NCBI GenBank assembly: GCA_016098155.1
Contig: JAAAJB010000018.1
Coordinates: forward strand, 64,577-128,576
Direction: 5' to 3'
Origin: Actinomortierella ambigua
Taxonomy: Eukaryota; Mortierellomycota; Mortierellomycetes; Mortierellales; Mortierellaceae
DNA: 64,000 nt
Shown: positions 14,935 to 27,441 of the stretch, one piece after another
Numbering within the stretch: the stretch's first letter is position 1
Layout of the letters: every line of letters starts with the position of its first letter
Notes under the pieces: generated by a model
What the model was told of the DNA's origin: nothing
Seen by the model: the letters and a program-made list of their open reading frames with translations, nothing else
Database searches by the model: none
Program-made: the position numbers and the translations under genes

Positions 14935-15999
14935 TCAGATGGCATTACCCATCAAGACGGCGATAATCGACTGAACGCTCGAGTTTCGAAACACAAATAC
15001 CGCCAACTGCCGGTAGCGACCCCGTCTGCCTGCAGGGTTGAATTGAAGGATGACATGGAGAGAGCCACAGGGAAAGACGGTAGCTTTCGGGACATAGTCG
15101 ATCGAAAACACTGGGCGCGGCCCTTCAATATGGATCAATACGACCTTTTCTAGAGCACACGACAGAGTCGCGTGGTTTGTGATAGCCAAGAGCTTCTTAG
15201 ATTGTTCGTCAGCAGTTATGGACCCAAAGTCAAGTGCTTTGACATCCAAGGTGATATCAGGCCTAAAAGCGCCATTGTCATTGAGGCTGCTGTTGCCTAA
15301 ACTCAGAACAGGCGATAATGGCAGGTAATGCTCAGGGAACGGGTAAAACGAAGAAGAGGTGGACATAGGAGGGGAATGGTGATGATGAAGCTTCACATGC
15401 TCCGAGCACGACTGCAGGTTTCCGAAATTGGGCTTGTTTGGGCACCTCGCACACTCGTACACATACTGACAGAGATGGTGGTCAGTTGTCAAGGTTGAAA
15501 AGTGTCGGTCATTCGTAAAGTGCTTTGCATACTCTTCCGCTTTGGACGGTCGCTTGTAATAACACACCTGGCATATGAGGCGCATGCCTATCATCAGCGT
15601 AACCTGGCGTGTCTGCATCATGGGTGGGTCCCGAGGACGACATGTTTCCAGGTGGCCGTGAAACTCACCTAGCTCCATAGAATCGCGGCATTGTGAGCAC
15701 ACCAGTCCATAAGGTGCAATGGATGCCTTCTTCAACATCCCTTTGATTTCTCCCGCAACTTTAGCTTGTAGACATTTTCGTCGGTGATTTGCCTGTTTGT
15801 CGTGTGTTTGTACGGCCATATAGCTTTGCGGGTACCAATCGCAGAGGCGACAGTGCCAGTAAAATGGCCACGGTAGCCTGCAGTTTATAGGATACAGGTC
15901 GGAATGAAGATGGTGATAGATGTAGATGTGATATAAGTGAGGAGGAATAGACTTGAATGCTTACTCACAATAGGATGACAAGAGAGAATTTTTACCCAT
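14935..15999 (-). CDS. Stand-alone zinc-finger plus Ig/ASH-like protein, resembling the N-terminus of SDE3/MOV10 helicases
   Basis: A 31-base first exon (15999-15969) joins in phase to 15877-14935, giving 323 residues. The start was chosen because splicing restores a complete finger: CRLCDWYPQSY with downstream His and Cys. Two more Cys/His clusters follow (CSQC...H...C at about 80-100, and CQVCYY with later His). A beta-rich region (about residues 220-323) with LDFGSIT and a GSLHVILQFNPAGRRGRYR segment resembles the Ig/ASH-like domain that precedes the helicase in SDE3/MOV10 proteins. No helicase motifs follow; the frame stops 238 bases from the thiolase end. It could be a truncated paralogue or an independent protein. 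The family assignment is tentative; the exon structure is well supported. Confidence 0.6.
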
Positions 16000-17543
16000 G
16001 ATACTCGGATAATCCTTCAGTTTGCATTGATGGTCCTAAACGCCAAACTCTTGGAGGTGGAAGAGGTTGTGAGAGAAAGGGCAGAGATGACCATTGTTTG
16101 TGCTCAATGTAGGCACAGATCAGACCTATTCAATTATGATTGACTTTTTCATTGCGAACGTGGTAACGGCCTTTTAAAAAAAAACATATCGTCAACATCT
16201 ATAATCTAGAGAACACTGTCACTCTTGTTTGAGAGCCAGCGCTTTCGCTTTTGACGTAGCTGCAGTGCTAACGTGGGAGCAGCAAGGTGTCAACAAGAGC
16301 CTCCTTGCACCTCAGATGGGAGAAGAGGGGTGCTCAGCATGCTGCACAGACGACGTCAAACAAAGCGGGTCTCGCTACCGCTGTTGGTCATAGGCAGTAT
16401 GACCCGATCCTCAAGGAGAACACCTGAAGCATCTGGCGACGCTTCGCAGCCATACGGCTGGAAATGATGACCATGCTATGATGCCAGACGCTGCATTTGT
16501 ATCTGTCTTTCTGAAAGGTGGCCAATGGCTATGCAACCTACAGGAACTTGATTGTCCTCGACGGGTGGTTGTAGAACGCTCGCCCTAAGTCACTTTTTTT
16601 TTTTTTTTTTGTGGCAAAGTACAGCTTTGGCTCCTGCGACTCCTCCTCCCACACACGCACCATGACAGACGTTGGAGAAGGACTGCTTGATGACCTTTCA
16701 GTCATTAGCACGAATACATGTTGCCTAAGCACCTTTCCACCTGCTTCAAACCATGAAGGCCCCCGCACTTTATATGCTTGCTTGCTCAGGGGCAGAGGAC
16801 CAGGTTCGAGGCTCTCAAGTGCTTGTTCTTCGACATCATAGCGTCTAATTCTCCGTCGATGTACAGGAGAGATGGCTGGTGAATTTGGTATGAAATGTCA
16901 TTGAGCGCACAACACCAGCCAGTCCCTTTGCATGCAAATTGATAGATTGGCTTGGATTCGTCGCTGGGGGGCATAGATTGGCCCCTCCCATCTCTGTGTT
17001 CTTTCAGGCACCGCCCCATTTGTCCATCTAAAGAGCAAAACCAGATCACCACTCTCCTTCTCGCGCCACTCTGTCCACCTTTAATACCCCCACGTTGTAC
17101 GTTCACAACGATGAACCCTGGTATCCATGGTCAGCAAGCGAAGAAATGGAGGGCGCTGTATTCCGAGGGAGGAAGAGATCTTTTTATATTAGGGAGTGCC
17201 TCGGGGGTTTGATGCCTATTAGATGATGGGCTTGAGCACCACTCGTTAGTGCTTGAGGAAATGGGGGGGGGGGGGGGATCCAATAAAACGGGCAGGGAGG
17301 GGTTACATCCCTGTCCTGTTGGACATTGAAAAGGGACACAAAGCGTTTCGGATGTTATAAGTAGACTACAGCAATCCCGGGAGCACAGACAGATTTATGA
17401 AGGGGGCAGCTTACTTCACAGTTACACACCGAGGATGTATAAATACTATGCTCGATGCTTTCTTTCTTTCTCCCCAAACTCCTCCAAACGTCGTTCTCAT
17501 CAGATCCCAGCGCACTCCTCTTCACCTTTCTTCCTTGTCAGCT
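16000..17543. other. Intergenic, no gene seen
   Basis: Region between the zinc-finger gene and the cupredoxin gene. It contains a poly(T) run near 16595 and a G-run near 17264; the short frames show no recognisable product. The right end holds the cupredoxin promoter. Confidence 0.55.
17438..17445 (+). promoter_or_regulatory. TATA box of the cupredoxin gene
   Basis: TATAAATA lies 99 bases upstream of the ATG, within the usual range for a strong fungal promoter. Confidence 0.55.
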
Positions 17544-17870
17544 ATGCACTTTAAGGTCACTCATCTCCTTGCCATGTTCGTTACATGGACGCTCCTGTCT
17601 CTGGCTGTATCCGCCAAGACCTTTGTTGTCAATATTCAAAAAAGCGCCTTTGCTCCTAACACGCTGACGATCAAGGTGGGCGACTCTGTCAAATGGACCA
17701 ACAAGGACCCATTCGCCCACACCTCCACCTCCACCTCCAAACCAGGCGTTTGGGACTCAGGGTACCTCGCGAGGGGAAAATCGTTCACCTTTCAGTTTAA
17801 GAAGAAGGGCCAGTTTCCGTTTCATTGCACGCCTCACTCATACATGAAGGGCACTATTGTTGTAAAGTAG
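17544..17870 (+). CDS. Small secreted plastocyanin-like cupredoxin
   Basis: Single exon, 108 residues. Residues 1-24 form a signal peptide (hydrophobic core LLAMFVTWTLLSLAVSA). The mature part is one blue-copper domain: NTLTIKVGDSVKWTNKD, then the first ligand His in PFAHTST, and the C-terminal cluster FHCTPHSYMKG, which supplies Cys, His and Met. All four type 1 copper ligands are thus present. No GPI signal or transmembrane helix follows, so it should be a free secreted or wall-associated electron carrier or copper binder. A TATA box and pyrimidine-rich leader precede it. The physiological partner is unknown. Confidence 0.85.
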   Translation: MHFKVTHLLAMFVTWTLLSLAVSAKTFVVNIQKSAFAPNTLTIKVGDSVKWTNKDPFAHTSTSTSKPGVWDSGYLARGKSFTFQFKKKGQFPFHCTPHSYMKGTIVVK

Positions 17871-18292
17871 TGTGAGGTATTTTACATACATAATGAATAT
17901 CGTTCCTTTCTCCAAATGTGATGTGCCGTATGTATGTGTGTGTTATGTTTCTCTCCATGGTACTCTTGGCTCTCAAGGATAGGGCGTGGGTTAAAGGGAA
18001 AGTAGCTTGTGCTATGAACCGTGTCTTTGAGTTGGCAGCGAGTAATAGAGCTGATCACGTCAACTGCGTCCCATCGATGATTCGACGCAACTGCTTCGCA
18101 ACTGGCGAACCTTTTTTTTTTTATTTCTTGCGCAAACTTCTTTTTCCCACATTCATTCGCTACATCCCCTCATTCTTGAACATTTCCGTGCAGCACATTT
18201 CGTTCCTTCGTGAATCCCTTTTCCTTCGACCGCAAGCCTTTCCTCTCCTTCTTCTCTCTATCTCTCTCCATCTTTTCTCTAACTTTTAAAGA
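17871..18292. other. Intergenic, 5-oxoprolinase upstream region
   Basis: 422 bases with poly(T) and pyrimidine-rich sequence directly before the 5-oxoprolinase ATG; no gene seen. Confidence 0.55.
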
Positions 18293-21200
18293 ATGACTGC
18301 TCCGCGCTCCGGTATCCGCGTCTGCATCGACCGCGGAGGCACATTCACCGACTGTGTGGCATCGATCCCTGTCCCTGTTTCGGACGAATACCCGACAGGC
18401 CGCAAGGAGTTGGTCGTCAAGCTACTCTCTGTTGATCCAAGCAATTACCCCGATGCCCCTCGCGAGGGCATCCGTCGGATCCTCGAAATTGCCACAGGCA
18501 AACCACACCCGCGTGATCAGCTTGTCGCGACTGAGAACCTTGGTGAGTTTGTTGTCTCATTGGCAAAAGAAGAGAGAGAGAGAGACCGACCAATATGGCA
18601 AGGATTGATGTTGACACCCTTCTCTGTCCTTGCTTTTCCTCTTCTCTTCCTTTCCCACTTTAAACACTTAGAGTCTATCCGTATGGGAACTACAGTAGCG
18701 ACGAATGCGCTGCTGGAACGGAAGGGCGAACGTTGCGCACTGCTAATCACAAAGGGCTTCAAGGTAAGGGGAGCGGAAAGTCTGACAGTCAGAGAACAAG
18801 AGAAAGGTTCAGGAGGATGAGACCCATATGCGGAAGGGATGGGGGTTTGGTGGCGATGAAGAAGGTGTCGGACATCAGGAACCAGCTCAAAGTTCAGCGA
18901 GGTACATGCGTTTGATTCCATTTGGAGATGATTTTTTCTCACGATTTTTCTCTTTCTTCCCTTTTACAAATATCTAGGACCTACTCTTGATTGGTAAGCC
19001 TCGAGCCTCGTCTGACAGGGGTCTCGAAAAGGTATCCATTAACGGAATGCTTAGAGCTCACCTACTCTTTCTCTCCCCCCCCCCTTCTTTAAAATAGGCA
19101 ACCAGTCGCGTCCCAAGATCTTTGACCTGTCGATCACAAAACCTGATGTTCTCTACCAAGAAGTTGTAGAGGTCGAGGAGAGGTAATTGGAAGCATCATT
19201 GTTTGTCACTACGTATTTACCCAATAGAACGATTAGAAGTGCTAACCTATTGCCTTGTGTCTTCACTTTATACTCTCTAGAGTAACACTCATTGGATACA
19301 CATCTAGCCCTGCAGGTCTGGTGGAGGATGTCGATGTTAACGATCCCAACATCGTCAAGGGTATCTCAGGCGAATACGTCCGCATCATGCAGCGCCCAGG
19401 TATCTCCCCAGCATATCAAAGAATGACCACTGACAAATCAAAATTCAGATGGGGGACATAAAGACCGGGCAAAAATGAGAAAAGGTATATCATCTTAACG
19501 CATCCTGTTCTCAACTTCAACCATCATCATAGACCTGAGCAAAGTCAGGGGGCATCTCCAGGAGCTGTACAATAATGGATTCAGAAGCATCGCCGTCTGC
19601 CTGTTGCACTCGTACACGTTTGCGGACCACGAGCAGGCGATCGGTCAGTTGGCTCAAGAGATCGGCTTCACTCACATCTCACTCTCGTCGTCCATCATGC
19701 CCATGATCAAACTCGTGCCGCGAGGCACCTCCGCTACGGCAGACGCCTATCTGACACCATGCATCAAGACCTATGTCGATGGCTTTGTGAGTGGGTTTGA
19801 CGAACACTTGACCAAGAACGTATCGTTGCAGTTTATGCAGAGCGATGGTGGATTGGTCCCCGTCGGCCACTTCTCTGGCCTTCGCGCGATCCTCTCAGGC
19901 CCCGCCGGTGGCGTGGTCGGCTACGGCATGACGGCTTACGACCCAAAGGAAGACATCCCCGTGATTGGTTTCGACATGGGAGGTACGAGCACAGATGTCT
20001 CGCGCTTCCACGGCAAGTACGAACACGTCTTTGAGACAACCACCGCCGGCGTGACGGTCCAGGCCCCACAACTTGACATCAACACCGTCGCTGCAGGAGG
20101 TGGATCGATGCTCTTCTTCCGCAACGGCATCTTTGTCGTCGGCCCCGAGAGTGCTTCCGCCCATCCGGGCCCGGCATGTTATCGCAAGGGAGGACCGCTG
20201 ACGGTGACCGATGCCAACCTGGTCCTGGGACGTCTGAACCCAGACTACTTTCCCAAAATCTTTGGGCCGCATGAGAACGAGAGTCTGGACCTTGAGACAG
20301 CTCGCGCAAAGTTTGAGGAGCTGACAGCTGAGATCAACGACTACATGGCCAAGGAGAAGGCAAAGGAAAGTAACGGCGAAGAAGCCGCGTGGAAGAACCT
20401 GACGGTCGATGAAGTGGCGTATGGATTCATCAAGGTCGCGAACGAGACGATGTGTCGCCCTATCCGTGCGTTGACCGAGGCGAAGGGCCACGATGCGTCC
20501 AAGCATATCCTGTCGGTCTTTGGCGGTGCTGGCGGTCAGCATGCATGCGCTATTGCGCGCTCGTTGGGCATCTCGCGGATCTTTGTCCACAAGTATGCAT
20601 CCGTCCTATCTGCGTACGGCCTTTCCCTGGCCGATGTCGTCTACGAGGCCCAGGAGCCCTCGTCCGAGATTTTGTCCGCAAAGTCCCTGCCGGCGATCCA
20701 GAACCGTGTCGCTTACCTGGTGGCGCAGTGCCGTCAGGCCCTGGGTGCACAAGGATTTGACGATGCACACATTGAGACTGAGATCTACCTCAATCTGCGA
20801 TACAACGGCACAGATTTCGCGCTGATGACGCTCAAGCCCTCAGACGACAGCTGGGCCTTTTCCGAGGCCTTTGCAGCCAACTACAAGTACGAGTTTGGAT
20901 TCTCGCTCGAGGGCCGAGACATCATCGTCGATGACGTTCGTGTCCGTGGCATCGGCAAGTCGACCAGCCGACAGGGCCGGACCGTCCAAGAGGAGATCAA
21001 GACGCTGACGCCGCGAGCGGTCGAGGTGTCGGAGGTGGTTGGGTACAGCAGCACCTACTTTGAGCACGGGCGCGAAGACAAGACACCTATTTACTTGCTG
21101 GAGAAGCTGTCGCCGGGGACGAGTGTGCACGGACCGGCGGTGATTATGGACAAACACTCTGCGATTCCTGTGCAGCCGTTCTGTTCGGCGATGATCACGT

Positions 21201-23145
21201 CGGACACGGTGGTGATCACGGTGGGCGATGGCGCGCAGCAAAAGCTGACGACGGCGATGGATCCCATCATGCTGGCTGTCTTTGGTAACCGGTTCATGTC
21301 GATTGCAGAGCAGATGGGCCGGACATTGCAAAAGACGGCGATTAGCACCAACATCAAGGAGCGACTCGACTTCTCCTGCGCGCTTTTCGGCCCCGATGGT
21401 GGTCTTGTTGCCAACGCCCCACATATCCCCGTCCACTTGGGCGCGCTGTCGCATGCGGTCCGGTACCAGACCGAGTATTACAAAGATGACCTGCACGAGG
21501 GCGATGTGATCATGACCAACCATCCTGCAGCGGGAGGAAGCCACTTGCCCGATATCACCATCATCACGCCCGTGTTCAACGAGGGCAAGATTGTCTTCTT
21601 TGTCGCGTCGCGAGGTCACCATGCCGATATCGGAGGGATCTTGCCCGGATCGATGCCTCCAAACTCCAAGGAGCTCTACCAGGAAGGAGCAGCGATCCGG
21701 TCGTTCAAGCTGGTCTCGAAGGGTCACTTTGATCTCGAGGGGCTGACCCAGCGGCTGGTCGACGAACCAGCAAAGTACCCGGGCTGCAGTGGCACACGAT
21801 GCCTGCGCGATAATGTCTCGGATCTCAAGGCCCAGGTGGCGGCGAACCAAAAGGGCATCAACCTGGTCAAGGCGCTGATTGGCGAGTATGGCCTGGACGT
21901 GGTGCAGGCCTACATGATGCACATCCGCAAGAACGCCGAGATGGCCGTGCGGGCCTTGCTGAAGCGGGCCCTGAAAAAGTCGGGAGGGCGCGATCTGGAG
22001 GCGGTGGACTTTATGGACGATGGTAGTCGGATCCAGTTGCGAATTTCGATCGATCCACAGGATGGGTCGGCCGTGTTTGATTTTGAGGGCACGAGTGAGG
22101 AGGTCTACGGGAACTGCAATGCACCCATCTCGGTGACGCATTCGGCCATCATCTATTGCTTGCGATGCATGGTCGACATGGATATTCCACTGAACCAGGG
22201 TTGTCTGACCCCGGTCGAGATCCGGATCCCGGAAAACTCGATGCTTTGCCCCTCGGAGACGGCGGCCGTCGTCGGCGGCAATGTCTTGGTCTCGCAGCGG
22301 TTGGTCGACACCATCCTCAAGGCCTTCCAGGTCTGTGGCGCGTCCCAGGGTTGCATGAACAACCTCACGTTCGGTGTCGGTGGCAAGACCGTCGACTCGG
22401 AGACGGGTGAGGCCAAGGTCGTCGAGGGCTGGGGATACTACGAGACCATTGCTGGCGGTGCTGGCGCTGGTGCCACCTGGGATGGCCAGAGTGGTGTGCA
22501 TACGGTATGTGTGTTTTTTTTCAACGTCGTGCTTTCGTTTCCTGTGTTGGGAAGGAGGGGGAAAGGGCTCTATTTCCTCAAATAGCTGACAGTGCACGCC
22601 ATTGCCAACTTTTCTTTTTTTTCTTGGTTACATAGCATATGACCAACACTCGAATCACAGATCCCGAGATCCTCGAGCGTCGCTACCCAGTCTTGCTGCG
22701 CGACTTTTCACTGCGGACGGGATCCGGAGGCGCAGGTCTGCACCGTGGTGGCGACGGCTTGGTGCGCCACCTCGAGTTTTTGGAGCCGATGGAGGTTTCG
22801 ATTCTGAGTGAGCGTCGTGTCTTCCAACCCTACGGCATGGCTGGAGGAGAACCTGGACTCTCGGGCAAGAACCTGTGGATTCAGAAGCGCCCTGTCGCCA
22901 CTGCCGACAACAACAACAAAAAGGAAGAATACCATTACCGGACCGTCAACCTCGGTGGCAAAAACACGGCCAAGGTCCAAAAGGGCGATCAGCTGGTCCT
23001 GCTCACGCCTGGCGCAGGTGGCTATGGTCGCCCATTGGAGGTGGCGAAGACCGAGGCTGTGCCGCAATCGTCGGAGCGTCGTCAGGTGGTCTATCCGCGT
23101 GGCAGTGTGAATGAGTACACGGCTTTACATGAGGCGAGTGTGTAA
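18293..23145 (+). CDS. OXP1: 5-oxoprolinase (ATP-hydrolysing)
   Basis: Seven exons (18293-18542, 18672-18763, 18978-18993, 19098-19182, 19281-19399, 19533-22504, 22636-23145) give 1347 residues, the expected size of the single-chain eukaryotic enzyme. It opens 5-oxo-L-proline to glutamate at the cost of ATP in the gamma-glutamyl cycle of glutathione turnover, in the cytosol. The N-terminal hydantoinase A half begins with [11 protein letters not shown] and includes [15 protein letters not shown] and [13 protein letters not shown] (nucleotide binding). The hydantoinase B half starts near residue 760 and carries [16 protein letters not shown] and GHHADIGG. The third exon is only 16 bases yet restores the conserved DLLLIGNQSRP segment. 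The gene converges with HUT1 175 bases downstream. Confidence 0.96.
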
Positions 23146-23320
23146 AGGGATTATATCTGTATTTTTGTTTTTTGTGTTTTCTTTTTTTATTCTACAAAAA
23201 GATGGCGAAATGGTTGAAGTAACAAATAAACGAGAATGGTTCTAAAGCAAACGGGAGTCCCCCCCCCCTGGAAATGAGGGGAAGAGGTGATAAAGTTCGG
23301 ATCATGATAAAATGCGTAAA

Positions 23321-24797
23321 TTAATGCTTGGCAGCCACAAAACTTTGACGCTGTCGGGTCTGCTTGCCCGTCGTGGTGGTGGTGGTGGTGAACGAGCTAG
23401 ATGTCGTGGTGTTGGTACCAGGGCGGAGTGAGAACGGCATCTGACCGACACTATCCTGTTGCTCACGGTGAAGATCCTGTTGAGCGATCGAGTCGCCAGA
23501 GACAACTGCCTGCTGCTGGTACTGATCGCCGCCGGGCGCAGAGGAATACAGATGTTGCTGCAGCTGAGCATGGGTGGCAGCCATACCAACATAGTTTGTT
23601 GTGGTCGAGTCCTCCATCTTGTCCTTCTTCATCATTTGAATTTTGTCGAATGAGACATGGCTTGGCTTGGGCGAATGCTTGGGCAGGTGTTGGCTCTCCA
23701 GCTTCTCCAGCTTCTCCTTGCGCTTCACATAGGCCTCGAGACCAATGCCCGTAAAGACCACAGCGACCATCATCCACTGGCCAAAGCCCAAGACGTGACC
23801 ATAGGCGACGACCGACAACAGGATGGTGAAGAGCTTGCGGGTGACGGTGACGGTGACGAGCGAGAGCGAGCCATAGTGCTGCAGGGTATAAAAGATGAAG
23901 CACTGCCCCAATGCGCCACAAATAGAGAACATGGCAATGTCCTTGAGCACTGAGGGGTGGGTTTGACAAAACGCCAGCGCATTGCCAAGCTCGGGGTTCA
24001 TGGGATTGAGCAGCCAGATGGCCATGAAGAGCGACATGAACAGGTTCATGAAGCACATCATCTGTTGACCGGTCACCTTGTACTTGTGGAAGATTTGGTC
24101 CTGGGTTGAGTTTGTGATACCGTCCAGGGTCAAGTTGATCAGCACCAGCAGCATGCCGTACATGGACGACTGCACGGCGCCCTTCTTCTTGTGCTCGTCC
24201 AAGGGTGCCAGCAACATGAATCCAGAGACACCGATGGTGATCAGCGCCACGCACACATACTTGTACAGCGGGAACCGGCGACGGTACAGCAGCACGTTCA
24301 TGAACATGACGGGGACCAGCTTGCACGACTTTGTCAGGATCATGGTCGGGTAGTCAATGTGCTTCAGAGCTGCGTAGCTGAAGGGCGAGGCCATCGCATT
24401 GAGAAGTGCCACCTGAAAGAAGCGGCCCAACAGGGACCTGGACGGCAATGCTACGGACATGCCCTGCACCTTAAGGTAGATAAAGGCGACCAAGGACGCC
24501 GTCAGGGCCTGCATCATGTTCAACACGATGAAGAACTTGAACTTGACGGCATCCTGGCCATATGGTGTCGTTGATACTTTTTCCTGAAAGTAGCCCCAGG
24601 TAAGGAAGCAGGCATAGATGCTGCAGGGTGTTGTGGAAAGGGAGGGAGGAGGGGGGTGAGAGGTGAGTCTTCCAATGTTCTTTCTCCACGTCTAAACAGT
24701 CCGTTTGGGGGTAACACAAATCGAATCGAGGGAGAAGTCCTCCTCACAACAGTGAGGGTATGACATACCCAGCAACACAGCCGGCAAGTCGAAGCAT
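23321..24797 (-). CDS. HUT1: UDP-galactose transporter homologue 1 (SLC35B1/Hut1 family)
   Basis: A 29-base first exon (24797-24769) joins 24620-23321 in phase, giving 442 residues. The first coding exon plus the acceptor makes the family start GIYACFLTWGYFQEKVSTTPYG, and the core carries the transporter signature MILTKSCKLVPVMFMNVLLYRR, LITIGVSGFML and a long set of membrane segments (about ten). Hut1 proteins sit in the ER membrane and exchange nucleotides or nucleotide sugars across it. The C-terminal ~110 residues (from KRKEKLEKLES on) are hydrophilic, Gln/Thr-rich and longer than in yeast Hut1; they are probably cytosolic. Confidence is high for the family and moderate for the substrate, because SLC35B1 members also carry ATP/ADP. 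Confidence 0.9.
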
Positions 24798-26195
24798 GGC
24801 TGATGGAGGTCGAAGGGGGGGGGGGAAAGGAAAAGAAGGGAAGAAGCCTCTCAATGGAGGTGAAGAAGGGGTCGAATGCAAGGGTCAGCAAACGATGAGA
24901 ATGAGAATGAGAATAAAAGAGAGAAAAGGAGAGAGAAAGTGTGTTGGAAGAGGAGGGAGGGGGTGATCTGGGTGTGAATGGAAAGAAGAGGAAGAGAATT
25001 GAAATGCATGCCCTTGAGGGGGAGCAGAAAAAGAGTCCCGAGAACAGACAGGCAGACAGACCCTTGGAAGGCTCTCATTGGCTCAATGGAGGTAAGCAAG
25101 CAAAATTACCATTCTCCAATGTGCAGGTACAGCAGAGCTCAGCTGTCGGCTTCTCTACCATGCTTGGGGGTAGATCGATCCTGTTGTCTTGTGTGAAAAG
25201 ACAACCCCCCCCCCTCTCTCTCTCTCCAACGGTTTGCATTCTTTGACTCTCTGCCATAAAAAAAATAGGTGCAGTAGCAGAGCCTTGCGCATAGAGCTAC
25301 TTGGAGAAAGGGAGAAGATGCTTACGAGCCTCCTCCCACCAAGAGCTTTTCGTTTTTCTCCCCTCGTCACTCTACTCTCTCAAACTCTCTCAGGCGCAGT
25401 CTCCAAGATGCTCTTCACCAATGCGATAAGATTTCCTCCCGTGCTCCAGCTGCTCAGAAGATTGTATTATTACAGCGGGGTACTCGAGAGTATCTGGCTT
25501 TCCTCTCAATAGGGTTGTGTATGAAGGTTGGTGTCGAGAGTCTCCGGGGACAACAACATCATCGAGGCGAGCGGCTGAGCGGGGTAGGTGTAGCAGTGTG
25601 TCTTTGCAAAGTGATGTATGCTCAATGTTTCACTTGAAGACTCTCCAAGGCACCCCATGTGGGGAGGGGGCATGCCCGCTCCATCTAACAGCATGGAAAC
25701 CCCCCTTCATGAGCTCGACTAGACCATCTTCAACAGGATATGATATAGGATGTCTCTCGGGGCAATTGTCTGAAAGATGGCTGTGGAAACCCCCACAAGC
25801 CTGGTCCGCCATTGAGTATCATCACGGCGATCCAATGTATGCAAAGTTGAAGATCTCACCATCCTCTTTTTTGTATTTTCTCTCAGCAAGTTTCTCGAGA
25901 TGAGCAACTTGGTTTCACTTGCAACAAGAGCAAACCCACGTGCAGGAACAAAGTACACTCTCAACGTCCTTACACCCTTGTCCCCACAAAAGGTTGCTGG
26001 GGGGGGGGGAGGATATCTTCCGCGCTTCCTTGCGTCCCATGTCATCTCTTGCGCCAACCTCCACATCCGCATTGCATCAGAATACCAACGACGACCTTAT
26101 TCAATAAATAACAACGATGGGCTGGCGTAAAAAATTAAAAACGACGTTTTAAATGAATGCGGGGGAAAGAACGAGAACAAAATGAAAATAGACGA
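24798..26195. other. Intergenic, HUT1 upstream region
   Basis: 1.4 kb with purine-rich runs and a C-run near 25205 and a G-run near 26000; no credible coding sequence was seen. Confidence 0.55.
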
Positions 26196-27102
26196 CTACT
26201 TGTCCTTCTTGCTTTCTGCAGCCCGCTCCTGACCGCCAGCGGTTTGTGAAGGTGCACCGATGCCCAGCTCAGCATAGCTCTGGACAGCAAGTTCCTCTTC
26301 GGTCACGTCCTTGAAGACTCCCTGGGGTGGTTGGTAGTACCACCAACCCATCAACATCTGCCACCAGCTGATACCCTGCGACCCTTGTTGCCACTCCTCA
26401 TAGCATTTGTCGGCATTGAACCGCAAGCAGGATCCTCCCCAGCTGGTCACAATCTGATGCTCGACCGGGTCATAGATGTGCAGGCATGGTACACCTTGGG
26501 TCTTCCAAGAGTTTAGAATGTCGATTCGGATCGGGTCGTCGTATGGCACCGCCAGCCATCGCGGGTGTGCCTCCAGAATGCGGTCGAACGTGCTCTTCTG
26601 CCGGTCCAGTGATACATACACCAGTGTAAACTTGGGGTGGTGCTCGAGAAATTCGTCAATCTGCAGCGCAAGTTCTTGACAAACGGCAAACCGTCCAGCA
26701 CCTATTAGTCCCCAGCAGGCAGACAGAGAGGATAAGAAAAGAAAGAAGAGAGTGAGATATGGTGAGCTATGGCCAGTCGTGGTGTCCTCTTGCAACGGAG
26801 CGTCTCTCTTGGCCTCTTTTTTTTTCATATGCCGAGCGGGAATTTAAAACAAGACGAGTTTGACTGTAATTCGTACCACACAAGAAACCGATCGTCTTGT
26901 CAGCAAGCTCGTAGACGGGGACCTTGTTGCCCTGTGCATCCTGTAGCTTGATCCGGAAGAGAATCGACTCGGACTTGTCAATCGTGGCCTTGGCTCGCTT
27001 TCGTCGCTCCTCGACGTTGGTATTGGTGGTAGAGTCTGGTGCTCCCTGGACTGCCGGTGGTGCCTCTGCCTGCAAAAGGGGTGCTGTCTCTGCTGCGCTC
27101 AT
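26196..27102 (-). CDS. Thioredoxin-fold (nucleoredoxin/tryparedoxin-like) protein with degenerate active site
   Basis: Exons 27102-26877 and 26701-26196 give 243 residues. The N-terminal 55 residues are polar (Ala/Thr/Lys-rich). Then come VPVYELADKTIGFLCGAG, FTLVYVSLDR, WLAVPYDDP and VPCLHIYDP, which follow the strand order of nucleoredoxin/tryparedoxin domains, including the Leu/Val-Pro cis-proline region. The place of the WCPPC active site reads GRFAVC, so only the second cysteine remains and dithiol chemistry is unlikely. A Trp/Tyr-rich stretch (WWQMLMGWWYYQPP, about residues 185-200) and a charged tail ending SKKDK follow. No signal peptide is seen, so the location is cytosolic or nuclear. 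The precise role is unknown. Confidence 0.75.
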
Positions 27103-27441
27103 GGTCGAAATGTGAATTTGGGTGTTGTTGTCCGGATGGGCGTGGTTGAATGATGGAAGACAAGAATTGAGATGGGCGTTTTTTTAGCTTTTTGTTTGGT
27201 TGGTGGTGCTCGGTTGGACGCCCAAAAGAGAGGCAAAGGGCGTGAGAGTCAGTTTTGAGGTTGCAAGCGAACTTTCCCGCGCTTCCCATTTGTCCACTCC
27301 CCCAAACTTTCCGTTGATACAACCACACAATAGTCTCCCCTCTCCCCTCTCTCTGTACCATGTGCTTGCTGCCTGCAACATTGTTTTTGGAGGTCTTTAT
27401 TACAACATAGTAGGCTCGTTTACCAGGATGTTCAAATGAGG
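27103..27441. other. Short intergenic stretch
   Basis: 339 bases between the NADAR gene end and the thioredoxin-like gene start (same strand); the latter's promoter must lie here or overlap the NADAR 3' end. Confidence 0.55.

Noticed and set aside
20840..22597. 585-residue open frame on the minus strand
   Set aside because: It lies exactly opposite the 5-oxoprolinase large exon, is Arg/His/Asp-rich and has no family resemblance; it is a product of the codon bias of the real gene.
23463..24326. 287-residue minus-strand frame
   Set aside because: Alternative frame of the HUT1 coding exon.
24740..24797. HUT1 start within the large exon at the first internal Met
   Set aside because: That start would lose the first membrane segment (YACFLTWGYFQEKV); the 29-base upstream exon restores it in phase.
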